DNA of 8,481 nt from Proteobacteria bacterium UBA1858. GTDB taxonomy: Bacteria; Pseudomonadota; Gammaproteobacteria; UBA4575. The stretch is taken from NCBI GenBank assembly GCA_002338385.1, contig DDIE01000032.1, forward strand, positions 39,777 to 48,257, read 5' to 3'. The notes beneath the pieces are model-generated. The model saw nothing but the letters and a program-made list of their open reading frames with translations. It had not been told where the DNA came from and made no database searches. Both the position numbers and the translations under genes were made by a program. Below are positions 1-7,071 of the stretch, one piece after another. The stretch's first letter is position 1; the number at the start of each line of letters is the position of its first letter.

Positions 1-231
1 CTGTAGCCACTCAGTGCATGTGGTCAGAAAATTAATGCCACAACCAAAACCGAGCTCAGCAATACTAAAATCGTTGTTTTGCCAACGCTGATGCAGACCA
101 TTGCCCTGTATAAATACATGCCGACATTCCTCGATCGCGCCAGCCTGAGAAAAGTAGCAATCACTGTACTCATCAGAATAGGGCGCAGCAGTGGGATTAA
201 AGTTTAGTTGTGCGTGCCGAACTGTTAGCAT
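1..231 (-). CDS. mnmC: MnmC, tRNA 5-methylaminomethyl-2-thiouridine biosynthesis protein (partial, N-terminal 77 residues)
   Basis: Cytoplasmic enzyme that finishes the mnm5(s2)U modification at the wobble uridine of certain tRNAs. In the family the N-terminal domain is the SAM-dependent methyltransferase and the C-terminal domain an FAD oxidoreductase. Only the first 77 codons lie in the window; the rest is off the left edge, so I cannot tell a full bifunctional MnmC from a methyltransferase-only MnmD. The visible part follows the E. coli start: an AQLNFN segment near residues 7-12, the DEYSDCYFS segment at about 20-28, ECRHVFIQGN at about 35-44, and the SAM-binding glycine motif ELGFGCGINFL at 59-69. 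I chose the ATG at 231-229 because it gives the family's usual N-terminal length. The frame stays open upstream and no clear Shine-Dalgarno precedes it, so the start is likely but not certain. It is divergent from the exonuclease gene with 30 bp between them. Confidence 0.9.
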   Translation of the reverse strand, partial: MLTVRHAQLNFNPTAAPYSDEYSDCYFSQAGAIEECRHVFIQGNGLHQRWQNNDFSIAELGFGCGINFLTTCTEWLQ

Positions 232-235
232 TGCA

Positions 236-244
236 TGTGATAAT
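236..244 (+). promoter_or_regulatory. Candidate extended -10 element for the exonuclease gene
   Basis: TGTGATAAT matches the extended -10 form TGnTATAAT with one mismatch in the hexamer. No good -35 lies 16-18 bp upstream. Transcription would begin near 251 and leave a leader of only about ten bases, and no clear Shine-Dalgarno precedes the ATG at 262. The call rests on the motif alone in a very short AT-rich gap. Confidence 0.25.
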
Positions 245-261
245 AATAAGCATAATCCCGA

Positions 262-1038
262 ATGAGTATACTCGTATTTGATGTTGAATCTGTGCCTGAT
301 TTCGAGTCAGGTCGTAAAGTCCATAATTTGAGTGCTGACCTGTCCGACAAAGACGTGGTCAAAGCCATGCAGCATTTGCAATTCCAGAAGTCAGGCAGTG
401 AATTCATGCCTTTACATCTGCAACGTATCGTTGCCATCTCGGTGGTATTTGAAAAAGGTGATCAGCTTAAAGTTTGGTCACTGGGTGATATCGATGCGAC
501 AGAAAAAGAAATCATTCAGCGTTTCTATGAGGGTCTGGAACAGCATATTCCTACTTTGGTGACATGGAATGGCAATGGCTTTGATTTGCCAGTGCTGAAC
601 TATCGCGCGCTGTTGCACGGTGTGCAGGCCCCGACCTACTGGGAGACGGGTGACGATAATCAATCGTTTCGTTTTAATAATTACATCAGCCGTTTTCATT
701 CCCGCCATACGGACTTGATGGACGTGCTGGGTAACTATCAACCCCGAGGTGGCGCTAAGTTGGACGAGATTGCCACCATGCTCGGTTATCCTGGTAAGTA
801 CGGCATGAGCGGCGCAGATGTATGGGATAAGTACCAACAGGGTGCCCTGAATGAAATCCGCCAATACTGTGAGACCGACGTGCTTAATACTTATCTGGTC
901 TATCTCCACTTCGAATTGATCCGCGGACGCAGTTCGCCTGATTTGCTCACGCAGAAAGTTATACGGCTAAAGAACATGTTACGTGAGTCTGAGCAGGCCC
1001 ACTTACAGGATTTTTTGCGCGTCTGGGAAGACAGTTAG
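262..1038 (+). CDS. Predicted 3'-5' exonuclease, PolB-exonuclease-like (PF10108 / COG3298 type)
   Basis: A 258-residue protein resembling the stand-alone exonuclease family related to the proofreading domain of DNA polymerase B (DEDDy nucleases of the RNase H-like fold). The three exonuclease motifs are visible. Motif I is FDVES with D7 and E9, motif II is WNGNGFDLP with N103, F107 and D108, and motif III is QYCETD with Y202 and D206, the Y-x3-D form that defines the DEDDy type. These acidic residues would bind two metal ions. There is no polymerase domain, signal peptide or membrane segment, so a soluble single-domain nuclease is expected. Whether it acts on DNA or RNA is not known to me for this family, and its role in repair or turnover is inference. 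The ATG at 262 places motif I at the usual distance from the N-terminus. The gene is divergent from mnmC and convergent with dapE, so it is probably monocistronic. Confidence 0.88.
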   Translation: MSILVFDVESVPDFESGRKVHNLSADLSDKDVVKAMQHLQFQKSGSEFMPLHLQRIVAISVVFEKGDQLKVWSLGDIDATEKEIIQRFYEGLEQHIPTLVTWNGNGFDLPVLNYRALLHGVQAPTYWETGDDNQSFRFNNYISRFHSRHTDLMDVLGNYQPRGGAKLDEIATMLGYPGKYGMSGADVWDKYQQGALNEIRQYCETDVLNTYLVYLHFELIRGRSSPDLLTQKVIRLKNMLRESEQAHLQDFLRVWEDS

Positions 1039-1047
1039 CGGGTCACA

Positions 1048-2175
1048 CTACTGGTCGAGCAGCAGCGAGGTGAGCACCTGCTTGTAGGTCTCTTTTAACT
1101 GCATCAGTTGTTCGATATTAGTATGCTCATCGATCTGATGGATGCTGGCATTGGTCACGCCCAGCTCGACAACTTCTGCCCCAGTCGGTGCAATGAAACG
1201 ACCGTCAGAGGTGCCGCCTCCAGTAGATAATTGTGTATCAATACCGGTCACTTGTTTGATCGCTGTCTTGCAAGCATCGACCAGTCGACCTTCAGGCGTG
1301 ATGAAGGGTTGACCAGATAAGCGCCAATCAATTTCGACGCGGTAGTTTTCCAGCACGCTGGCTACGCGCGCTTGAATTTGCTCGGCAGTGATTTCAGTTG
1401 AGAAACGGATATTAAACCAAGCCTCAGCACTCCCTGGGATAACATTATCGGCCCCTGTGCCCGCACGGACATTGGATACCTGAAAGGTGGTCGCCGGGAA
1501 GTGCTCGTTACCCTGATCCCACTCCAGAGCTGACAGTGTGGTGAGGATCTCTGACAGGTGATGGATGGGATTGATGGCTAGATGTGGATAGGCCACGTGT
1601 CCCTGCTTACCTTGCACAGTGAGATGCGCGCCTAACGAGCCGCGCCGACCATTTTTGATCACATCTCCCATGGTCTTGCTACTGGAGGGCTCGCCCACCA
1701 GACAGTAATCAATGTGAATATTATTGGCCTGTAAATGTTCAATGACTTTGATGGTGCCGTTTTTAGCTGGGCCCTCTTCATCGCTGGTGAGAAGAAATCC
1801 TATCGAGCCATTATGCTTAGGGTGCTCTTGGATAAATTCTTCACAGGCGACAGTCATCGCGGCAATGGCTGTTTTCATGTCAGCAGAACCGCGCCCATGT
1901 AGTTGACCATTTTCGATGTGCCCTGCGAATGGTGGGTACGTCCAGTGCTCAGTTGGGCCTGTGGGTACCACATCGGTGTGGCCCGCAAACACGAATAATG
2001 GCGCTTGCTTACCACGCACAATCCAAGCATTGGAGACGTTCTCAAAGGCCAGCATTTGACAGCTGAATCCGCTGCCAGCCAGACGCTCGGCAAGTAGATC
2101 CAGGCAGCCATGATCATCAGGCGTGACGGATGGCTTTTGGATAAGTTGTTGGCTAAGTTCTATGGTTGTATTCAC
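1048..2175 (-). CDS. dapE: Succinyl-diaminopimelate desuccinylase DapE
   Basis: Hydrolyses N-succinyl-L,L-diaminopimelate to succinate and L,L-diaminopimelate, a late step of the succinylase branch to lysine and the peptidoglycan residue meso-DAP; cytoplasmic, normally with two zinc ions. At 375 residues it has family length (about 375-380, M20 peptidase fold). By comparison with the H. influenzae enzyme, the metal ligands are H66 in FAGHTDVVP, D99 in GSADMK, E134 in SDEEG, E162 in GEPSSS and H346 in ASIHQIDE. E133 is the general base. GRRGS and GGTSDGRFI, also conserved, are present. The start is GTG at 2175-2173, and its GTGA overlaps the TGA stop of yffB. No Shine-Dalgarno is evident just upstream, so translation is probably coupled to yffB. 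It is the last gene of the dapD-yffB-dapE block and ends 9 bp from the convergent exonuclease gene, with no clear terminator in that gap. Confidence 0.97.
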   Translation of the reverse strand: MNTTIELSQQLIQKPSVTPDDHGCLDLLAERLAGSGFSCQMLAFENVSNAWIVRGKQAPLFVFAGHTDVVPTGPTEHWTYPPFAGHIENGQLHGRGSADMKTAIAAMTVACEEFIQEHPKHNGSIGFLLTSDEEGPAKNGTIKVIEHLQANNIHIDYCLVGEPSSSKTMGDVIKNGRRGSLGAHLTVQGKQGHVAYPHLAINPIHHLSEILTTLSALEWDQGNEHFPATTFQVSNVRAGTGADNVIPGSAEAWFNIRFSTEITAEQIQARVASVLENYRVEIDWRLSGQPFITPEGRLVDACKTAIKQVTGIDTQLSTGGGTSDGRFIAPTGAEVVELGVTNASIHQIDEHTNIEQLMQLKETYKQVLTSLLLDQ

Positions 2176-2513
2176 AGCAGTTGACTATATGTTTCTTCAC
2201 TAAAACCCACCATAACACTATCCGCATAAGTGAGCACGGGGCGCTTAATTAGCGCGGGCTGTGCAAGCATCAATTGCACTGCACGCACCGAGTCTAAGTT
2301 TAACTTATCCTGTTGGCTAAGCTGGCGCCAGGTTGTGCTGCGCCGGTTGAGTAATGTTTGCCAATCCAGCTGTTGTAGCCAGTGCTCAAGGTGCGCTTGT
2401 TCGAGCCCATGTTGGCGAAAATCATGCATCACATAGGCGAGATCATGTGCCTTTAACCAGCGACCTGCCGCTTGGACTGTGGTGCAGTTTTTGAGGCCAT
2501 ACAGCGTGATCAT
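2172..2513 (-). CDS. yffB: ArsC/Spx-family reductase-like protein YffB
   Basis: A 113-residue thioredoxin-fold protein of the ArsC/Spx/YffB family. It aligns along its length with E. coli YffB, whose gene also sits directly upstream of dapE. Visible family features are the N-terminal beta strand and cysteine in MITLYGLKNC (C10), the LNRRSTTWR segment at about 55-63 (TTWR shared), and the ALIKRPV segment at 87-93 with its conserved arginine. The residue after C10 is Thr (NCTT), where E. coli YffB has NCDT. There is no second cysteine in a CxxC arrangement, so Spx-type redox switching is unlikely. The physiological role is unclear; glutathione-dependent thiol or arsenate reductase activity has been suggested for relatives. 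The frame extends 27 codons upstream into dapD, but the ATG at 2513 gives the standard family N-terminus and lies 10 bp after the dapD stop. The stop overlaps the dapE start by 4 bases. Confidence 0.9.
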   Translation of the reverse strand: MITLYGLKNCTTVQAAGRWLKAHDLAYVMHDFRQHGLEQAHLEHWLQQLDWQTLLNRRSTTWRQLSQQDKLNLDSVRAVQLMLAQPALIKRPVLTYADSVMVGFSEETYSQLL

Positions 2514-2523
2514 ACGAGCAGGC

Positions 2524-3345
2524 TTAATCGATGGCTCTGAGGAGCTCGTTGATACCGACTTTACTGCGCGTCTTTTCATCGACTTGCTTAACAATCACAG
2601 CACAATACAGACTATAGCTACCATCTTTGGAGGGTAGGTTGCCGGATACGACAACGGAACCTGCAGGGATACGGCCGAAGCTGACTTCGCCAGTTTCACG
2701 ATTGAATATTTTGGTGCTTTTACCAATATACACACCCATCGAGATCACCGCGCCTTCCTCTACAATAACGCCCTCGACGACTTCAGAGCGCGCCCCAATA
2801 AAACAGTTATCTTCTATTATCGTGGGTGCTGCTTGCAGAGGCTCGAGTACGCCACCGATACCGACACCGCCGGACAGGTGAACATTTTTACCGATTTGGG
2901 CGCAGGAGCCGACTGTAGCCCAAGTGTCTACCATGGTGCCGGAATCGACATAGGCACCGATGTTGACGAAACTGGGCATGAGTACCACGTCGGGTGCAAT
3001 ATATGAACCCCGGCGGGCCATGGCTGGAGGCACAACACGCACACCCATAGCGGCCAGTTCCTGTTCTGACTGGTGAGCAAACTTGGGCGGTACTTTATCG
3101 AAATATTGTGTGCAACCGGCCTGCATAGGTGTGTTTTCCTCTATGCGAAAGGATAATAAGACCGCTTTTTTTAACCATTCATTAACGACCCAGTCACCCT
3201 CTCGCTGCTCAGCAACACGCTGTTGGCCAGAATCGAGCTGAGCCATTGCATCAATTACGGCGACTTTGATTTCATCACTGACATTGCTGGGCGTGATATT
3301 TGCGCGGTCTTCAAAGGCACCTTCAATAATGTCCTGAATACTCAT
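2524..3345 (-). CDS. dapD: 2,3,4,5-tetrahydropyridine-2,6-dicarboxylate N-succinyltransferase DapD
   Basis: Transfers the succinyl group from succinyl-CoA to tetrahydrodipicolinate, the entry step of the succinylase branch of lysine/meso-DAP synthesis. It is a cytoplasmic trimer with a left-handed beta helix in known structures. The product is 273 residues against 274 in E. coli. An alpha-helical N-terminal domain (about 1-100) contains WLKKAVLLSFR at 57-67. The hexapeptide-repeat region follows (about 105-235), with the nearly invariant stretches around TMVDTWATVGSCAQIG (137-152), LSGGVGIGGVLEPLQA (157-172) and GARSEVVEGVIVEEG (184-198). The C-terminal part carries SGNLPSKDG and KVGINELLRAID, nearly identical to E. 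coli. The ATG at 3345-3343 is preceded by AAGGA at good spacing. It is the first gene of the block with yffB and dapE; the 257 bp upstream spacer suggests its own promoter rather than read-through from glnD alone. Confidence 0.98.
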   Translation of the reverse strand: MSIQDIIEGAFEDRANITPSNVSDEIKVAVIDAMAQLDSGQQRVAEQREGDWVVNEWLKKAVLLSFRIEENTPMQAGCTQYFDKVPPKFAHQSEQELAAMGVRVVPPAMARRGSYIAPDVVLMPSFVNIGAYVDSGTMVDTWATVGSCAQIGKNVHLSGGVGIGGVLEPLQAAPTIIEDNCFIGARSEVVEGVIVEEGAVISMGVYIGKSTKIFNRETGEVSFGRIPAGSVVVSGNLPSKDGSYSLYCAVIVKQVDEKTRSKVGINELLRAID

Positions 3346-3353
3346 AATTATTT

Positions 3354-3358
3354 TCCTT
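3354..3358 (-). promoter_or_regulatory. Ribosome binding site of dapD
   Basis: AAGGA on the minus strand lies 8 bases before the dapD ATG and supports that start. It is the only clear Shine-Dalgarno among the minus-strand genes of this window. Confidence 0.75.
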
Positions 3359-3410
3359 AACGTTGGCGATTAATAGTTATTTGGTGGTCGTTCTGTGCAG
3401 ACAGTTCTGG

Positions 3411-3440
3411 GTTATGAATTCACTTTACAGACTCTGCCAA
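3411..3440 (-). promoter_or_regulatory. Candidate dapD promoter (proximal)
   Basis: On the minus strand a -35-like TTGGCA (3440-3435, 5 of 6 to consensus) is followed after 18 bases by CATAAC (3416-3411, 4 of 6). Transcription would start near 3404 and give a leader of about 59 bases ending in the good dapD Shine-Dalgarno. The match is moderate and rests on sequence alone. Confidence 0.35.
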
Positions 3441-3477
3441 GCGCGGGGCTGGGCTGTTTATCAGGCACTGCCGCGCT
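3440..3477. repeat. Inverted repeat AGCGCGG / CCGCGCT in the dapD upstream region
   Basis: Perfect 7-base arms at 3440-3446 and 3471-3477 enclose 24 bases. The GC-rich stem could form in a transcript starting at the distal promoter candidate (3533-3561). Its right-hand arm by minus-strand reading touches the -35 of the proximal candidate. No T-tract follows on either strand, so it is not a classical terminator. Confidence 0.4.
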
Positions 3478-3532
3478 GAGGTAGACGCGTGTCCTGAAAT
3501 ATTTTCCGTGCGACACCATTTTTTGTGCTGAG

Positions 3533-3561
3533 AGTATAACTCAGTGTGTAGCCTGCATCAC
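3533..3561 (-). promoter_or_regulatory. Candidate distal promoter upstream of dapD
   Basis: On the minus strand TATACT (3538-3533, 5 of 6 to the -10 consensus) lies 17 bases after GTGATG (3561-3556, a weak -35). The -10 sits in the loop of a short perfect palindrome, CTGAG/CTCAG (3528-3532 and 3540-3544). A transcript from here would have a leader of about 180 bases. It is an alternative or addition to the proximal candidate. Confidence 0.25.
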
Positions 3562-3605
3562 CTCAGTTGACAGGATTGACGGCCTGCCTGCATCAGCCTG
3601 TATCA
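3551..3605. repeat. Three copies of a 10-base direct repeat GCCTGCATCA after glnD
   Basis: Exact copies lie at 3551-3560 and 3586-3595. A third copy with one mismatch, GCCTGTATCA at 3596-3605, is directly adjacent to the second and includes the glnD stop codon. On the minus strand they read TGATGCAGGC. The copy furthest from glnD overlaps the -35 of the distal promoter candidate. The origin may be local slippage, or the copies may be a regulator site. Confidence 0.6.
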
Positions 3606-6287
3606 GATTGAATAACTGCTCTGATTATTGTCAGCAGGGGTTAATTCTTCCTGCAGATAATTAATCAGGGCGTCCTTTTGTTGTGATTGGGTGATCTTAA
3701 GTCCAGCCATATCAGTGATATGAAAAATGTCATGTACTTTTTCACCCAAGGTACTCACGCGTGCGCCTATGACTCTGACATCAGCTTGCACTAATGCTTG
3801 CGCAATGTCTGCCAGTAAACCGGGGTGATCAGGGCTATGGATGTGCAGGCTGGTGTAATCTAAGTGCTCAGCATTTTTAATCGTGACCTGCGGAGCTGCC
3901 TGGAAATGCAGCATGCGCGTGGGAATAAACTGAGCAATCGGATTATCGCTGAGGACATTGTCTTGCAATATTTGTTTAATACCGGTCTGAATTAATTCAT
4001 ATTGTTGTGCATCATTAATACCCACCCCCTGCTGGTTGACGACATTAAAGGTATTATAAGTGATGCCGGTCTTGGAGGTGATGATGCGTGCATCGAGAAT
4101 GCTTAGATTAAATTGGTGTAATTGATCGGTGATACTAGCAAACAGATGATCACGATCGGGCGCGTAAATAAATATTTCGGTGCAGCCACGCCGAACTAAT
4201 TCTCGAATATGCACATCAACTTGCAGATCAGCCTTATTGCTTAAGCCAATATGTGTATGCCATGCGATTTCGTCATCGGTATGGCGCAGGAAATAATCAT
4301 CATGATGGCCTTGCCAAAATTGCACACACTGTTGTTCACTGTAGCCACGCTGCAATAGCTGGCTGAGTGCGGATGATTTGAGGTCGGCTATAATCGTGAC
4401 ATTATCCCGCGGGAAACCTGCCCGCAGTTGAAAGGCGGTATATTTATATAAATCGGCTAACAGGGTTGAACGCCAGCTATTCCATAAGGCCGGATTAGTT
4501 CCTTTGATGTCCGCTATGGTCAATAAATAAAGATAATTCAGACGGATTACATTGGCGACCTGGTCAGCAAAATCTTGCACCACGCTGGGATCATTGAGAT
4601 CTTTATGTTGTGCAGTCACCGACATAATAAGATGGTTTTCTACCAGCCAGCTCACTAGCCCTGCATCAAATTGACTGAGACCGTGAGCGAGGCAAAAATC
4701 CATAGCTTCTTGCGAGCCTTCCGTGGAATGATCACCATCGCGCCCTTTAGCAACATCATGAAATAGGGCCGCCAGATAGAGGATTTCTAATTTTGGTAGG
4801 GAGTAAAAAATTGCGCTGATATCGTCTTCGGTGCGCTTTTTATCACCTAAGCGGCGTGCCTGTTTCAGCACGGTCAAGATATGATGGTCAACTGTGTAGA
4901 CATGATAGAGGTCATACTGCATATGGCCGACAATTCGCGCAAAGGCTGGCCAGTAGGCGGCTAATACACCAAGGCTGTGCATCCGATTTAACGCGTCAGC
5001 CACACGTCGAGGTTGGCGTAATATCTCGATAAAGAGTGCTTTATGGGCGGGTGTGTTACGAAACTCATGATCGATTAAATCGAGATTAGCACGGATCAGA
5101 CGGATGCTCTGACTACTGATTTTTGTCAGGGTTGGATCGCGCTGTAAGACAAGGAATATTTCGAGCAGAATTTCTGGATGGGTCTGTAGCGTCGATGCTG
5201 ATTTGATAGACAATATCTCGCCTGACCGATAATAGTGTGCACCGACGTCGCTATGGTCTGTGGCACTCGGCTGATCTAGATAATTCTCTTCGAAGTGAGC
5301 GGATAGTAATTCCACCAGTAGTGAGCACTCACTCAAATGGCGATAGTAATTCTGCATAAACTGTTCGACTGCCAGGTTGGCATTTGAGTCGCTAAAGCCT
5401 GAGCGTCTTGCCAATTCAACCTGATGATCGAATAGCAGGCGTTCATCTCGTCGGCGCGTGATCAAGAAAAGTGTGAAACGGATTTTCCAAAAAAATTCCA
5501 GAGCATGACTTAATAAATCGTATTCCTGCTCTTGCAAGAAACCATGCGAGATAAGGTCGTTCAGCGTGCGGTTGTTGAAATGTCGTTTAGTGATCCAGTC
5601 GATGAACTGAATATCACGCAGCCCCCCTGGGCCCTCTTTAATATTAGGCTCAAGCTGATACAAGGTATCGCCGTACTTGGCATGGCGTGCTAATTTTTCT
5701 TGCTGTTTAGCCAGGTAAAAGTCTTTACTGTTCCAAAGTCGTTCATTTGCAGTGGCTGCTTTAAGTTCATTATAGAGACTGATGTTGCCACAGATAGCGC
5801 GCGCCTCGAGCAGGCTGGTAATGACAGTGATATCTTTTTTTGATTCTTCGACGGCTTCTGCAATAGTCCGCACTGAGTGGCCTACATCCAGGCCACTGTC
5901 CCACAGGAAGGTCAAAAACTCGCTGAGCTTCTGTTCACTGCTCGAGTCAGTTTTGTCATCCAACAGGATCATTAAGTCAATATCAGACTGCAAGTGTAAT
6001 TCTGAACGGCCATAGCCACCGACCGCAATTAAGGCAATATTCTGGGTATGCAAACCATGCGTATGCCAGGCATGCCAGAGCACATGATCAATGGTAACGG
6101 CGTACCCATGCACACACTCAGTTACGGCTTGGCCCTGGGTGAATGCCTCGATGACTGCTTGTTCGATGTTTTGGACTAAGGCCTTATGGCTTCTTGGATC
6201 GGCTTTTAATTGCGCCCACTGTTTCGCTTCAGTCGGCCACCATTCATAGTGGGCAATGAAACTCGGTGCTTGAATTAAATTAGGCAT
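3603..6287 (-). CDS. glnD: Bifunctional uridylyltransferase/uridylyl-removing enzyme GlnD
   Basis: Nitrogen sensor: it uridylylates PII proteins (GlnB/GlnK) when glutamine is low and removes UMP when glutamine is high, thereby setting glutamine synthetase adenylylation and NtrB/NtrC activity. The 894 residues match the family length (about 890 in E. coli). Domains in order: a nucleotidyltransferase domain with GGYGRSELHLQSDIDLMIL (G90, G91, D102, D104 as metal ligands); the GlnD-type linker signature PNIKEGPGGLRDIQ at 214-227; an HD domain for UMP removal with VDHH around 466-469 and the H510-D511 pair in FHDVAKGRDGDHS; and two C-terminal ACT domains for glutamine sensing (about 703-780 and 812-888, the second with SPDHPGLLADIAQAL). 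All catalytic motifs are intact. The ATG at 6287 overlaps the map stop by 8 bases, so translational coupling with map is likely; GAGGA sits about 14 bases upstream, a little far. No clear terminator follows. Confidence 0.97.
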   Translation of the reverse strand: MPNLIQAPSFIAHYEWWPTEAKQWAQLKADPRSHKALVQNIEQAVIEAFTQGQAVTECVHGYAVTIDHVLWHAWHTHGLHTQNIALIAVGGYGRSELHLQSDIDLMILLDDKTDSSSEQKLSEFLTFLWDSGLDVGHSVRTIAEAVEESKKDITVITSLLEARAICGNISLYNELKAATANERLWNSKDFYLAKQQEKLARHAKYGDTLYQLEPNIKEGPGGLRDIQFIDWITKRHFNNRTLNDLISHGFLQEQEYDLLSHALEFFWKIRFTLFLITRRRDERLLFDHQVELARRSGFSDSNANLAVEQFMQNYYRHLSECSLLVELLSAHFEENYLDQPSATDHSDVGAHYYRSGEILSIKSASTLQTHPEILLEIFLVLQRDPTLTKISSQSIRLIRANLDLIDHEFRNTPAHKALFIEILRQPRRVADALNRMHSLGVLAAYWPAFARIVGHMQYDLYHVYTVDHHILTVLKQARRLGDKKRTEDDISAIFYSLPKLEILYLAALFHDVAKGRDGDHSTEGSQEAMDFCLAHGLSQFDAGLVSWLVENHLIMSVTAQHKDLNDPSVVQDFADQVANVIRLNYLYLLTIADIKGTNPALWNSWRSTLLADLYKYTAFQLRAGFPRDNVTIIADLKSSALSQLLQRGYSEQQCVQFWQGHHDDYFLRHTDDEIAWHTHIGLSNKADLQVDVHIRELVRRGCTEIFIYAPDRDHLFASITDQLHQFNLSILDARIITSKTGITYNTFNVVNQQGVGINDAQQYELIQTGIKQILQDNVLSDNPIAQFIPTRMLHFQAAPQVTIKNAEHLDYTSLHIHSPDHPGLLADIAQALVQADVRVIGARVSTLGEKVHDIFHITDMAGLKITQSQQKDALINYLQEELTPADNNQSSYSI

Positions 6288-7059
6288 CGTAGCTGAAAGT
6301 TTCCTCGGGCCGTCGCGTCAGCACTTCATAACCACTGTCGGTAACCAAGATAGTATGTTCCCACTGGGCGGACAGGCTGTGATCTTTGGTCACTACTGTC
6401 CACTGATCAGGTAACAACCGGACATGTCGTTTGCCCGCATTGACCATCGGTTCTATGGTGAAGGTCATGCCGGGTACCAGGGTCTCACCACTATTGGGTT
6501 GGCCGTAGTGCAAGACCTGAGGTTCTTCATGAAAAGCTTTGCCAATACCGTGGCCACAGTATTCTCGCACCACCGAGCAATGGTTTTGTTCCACGAAAGA
6601 TTGTATCTGATGACCAATATCACCCAGAGTAATTCCTGGTCTAACCGCCTCGATACCAATTTTCATGGCTTGATAGGTCAGGTCAACCAGCCGAACGGCT
6701 TTAATGGTCGGTTTGCCGATATGAAACATCTTGCTGGTATCACCATGGAAACCATCCTTGATGACGGTAATATCAATATTTAGGATGTCATTCGCTTTCA
6801 GCACCCGTTCGCCAGGTATGCCATGACAGACCTGATGATTGAGTGTTGTGCATATCGAGCGTGGAAAGCCACGATAATTGAGCGGCGCAGGAATGGCGCC
6901 CTGAGTATTGACAATATACTCATGACAAATGTCATTCAGCGCCTGCGTGGTGATGCCGGCCTGCACGTGAGGTTCGATCATTTGCAGGACCTCAGACGCC
7001 AAACGACTGGCCACACGCATCTTGTCGATTTCTTCAGCTGATTTAATGTGAATTGCCAT
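6280..7059 (-). CDS. map: Type I methionine aminopeptidase
   Basis: Removes the initiator methionine from nascent proteins with small second residues; cytoplasmic, essential, metal-dependent (pita-bread fold). The 259-residue product matches E. coli Map nearly end to end, without an N-terminal zinc-finger extension. The metal ligands are D96 (NIDITV), D107 (FHGDTSKMF), H170 (EYCGHGIG), E203 (TIEPM) and E234 (WEHTILV). H79 in QVCHGIP is the conserved active-site histidine, and H177 in FHEEPQ is also present. The frame stays open for 32 codons upstream (GTG at 7155), but MAIHIKSAEEIDKMRVA is the family's normal N-terminus, so I use the ATG at 7059. No Shine-Dalgarno precedes this ATG, and a -10-like TATAAC lies only 13 bases upstream. 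The gene overlaps glnD by 8 bases and is divergent from rpsB, as in E. coli. Confidence 0.97.
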   Translation of the reverse strand: MAIHIKSAEEIDKMRVASRLASEVLQMIEPHVQAGITTQALNDICHEYIVNTQGAIPAPLNYRGFPRSICTTLNHQVCHGIPGERVLKANDILNIDITVIKDGFHGDTSKMFHIGKPTIKAVRLVDLTYQAMKIGIEAVRPGITLGDIGHQIQSFVEQNHCSVVREYCGHGIGKAFHEEPQVLHYGQPNSGETLVPGMTFTIEPMVNAGKRHVRLLPDQWTVVTKDHSLSAQWEHTILVTDSGYEVLTRRPEETFSYDA

Positions 7060-7071
7060 AATAATTAGGTG

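Noticed and set aside
478..909. 143-residue open frame antisense to the exonuclease gene
   Set aside because: No recognisable domain and no ribosome binding site seen; it lies wholly within a well-supported gene and is explained by that gene's codon use.
1039..1080. Bidirectional terminator between the exonuclease gene and dapE
   Set aside because: The gap is 9 bp; the only nearby hairpin (AGGTG/CACCT near 1068-1079) is inside dapE and has no T-tract.
2514..2594. N-terminal extension of YffB overlapping dapD
   Set aside because: It is the dapD C-terminal coding region read in another frame; the family N-terminus starts at MITLYG.
3346..3602. Lysine riboswitch or hidden gene in the dapD upstream spacer
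   Set aside because: I could not recognise the conserved riboswitch core by eye, and no open frame with a recognisable product or ribosome binding site is present.
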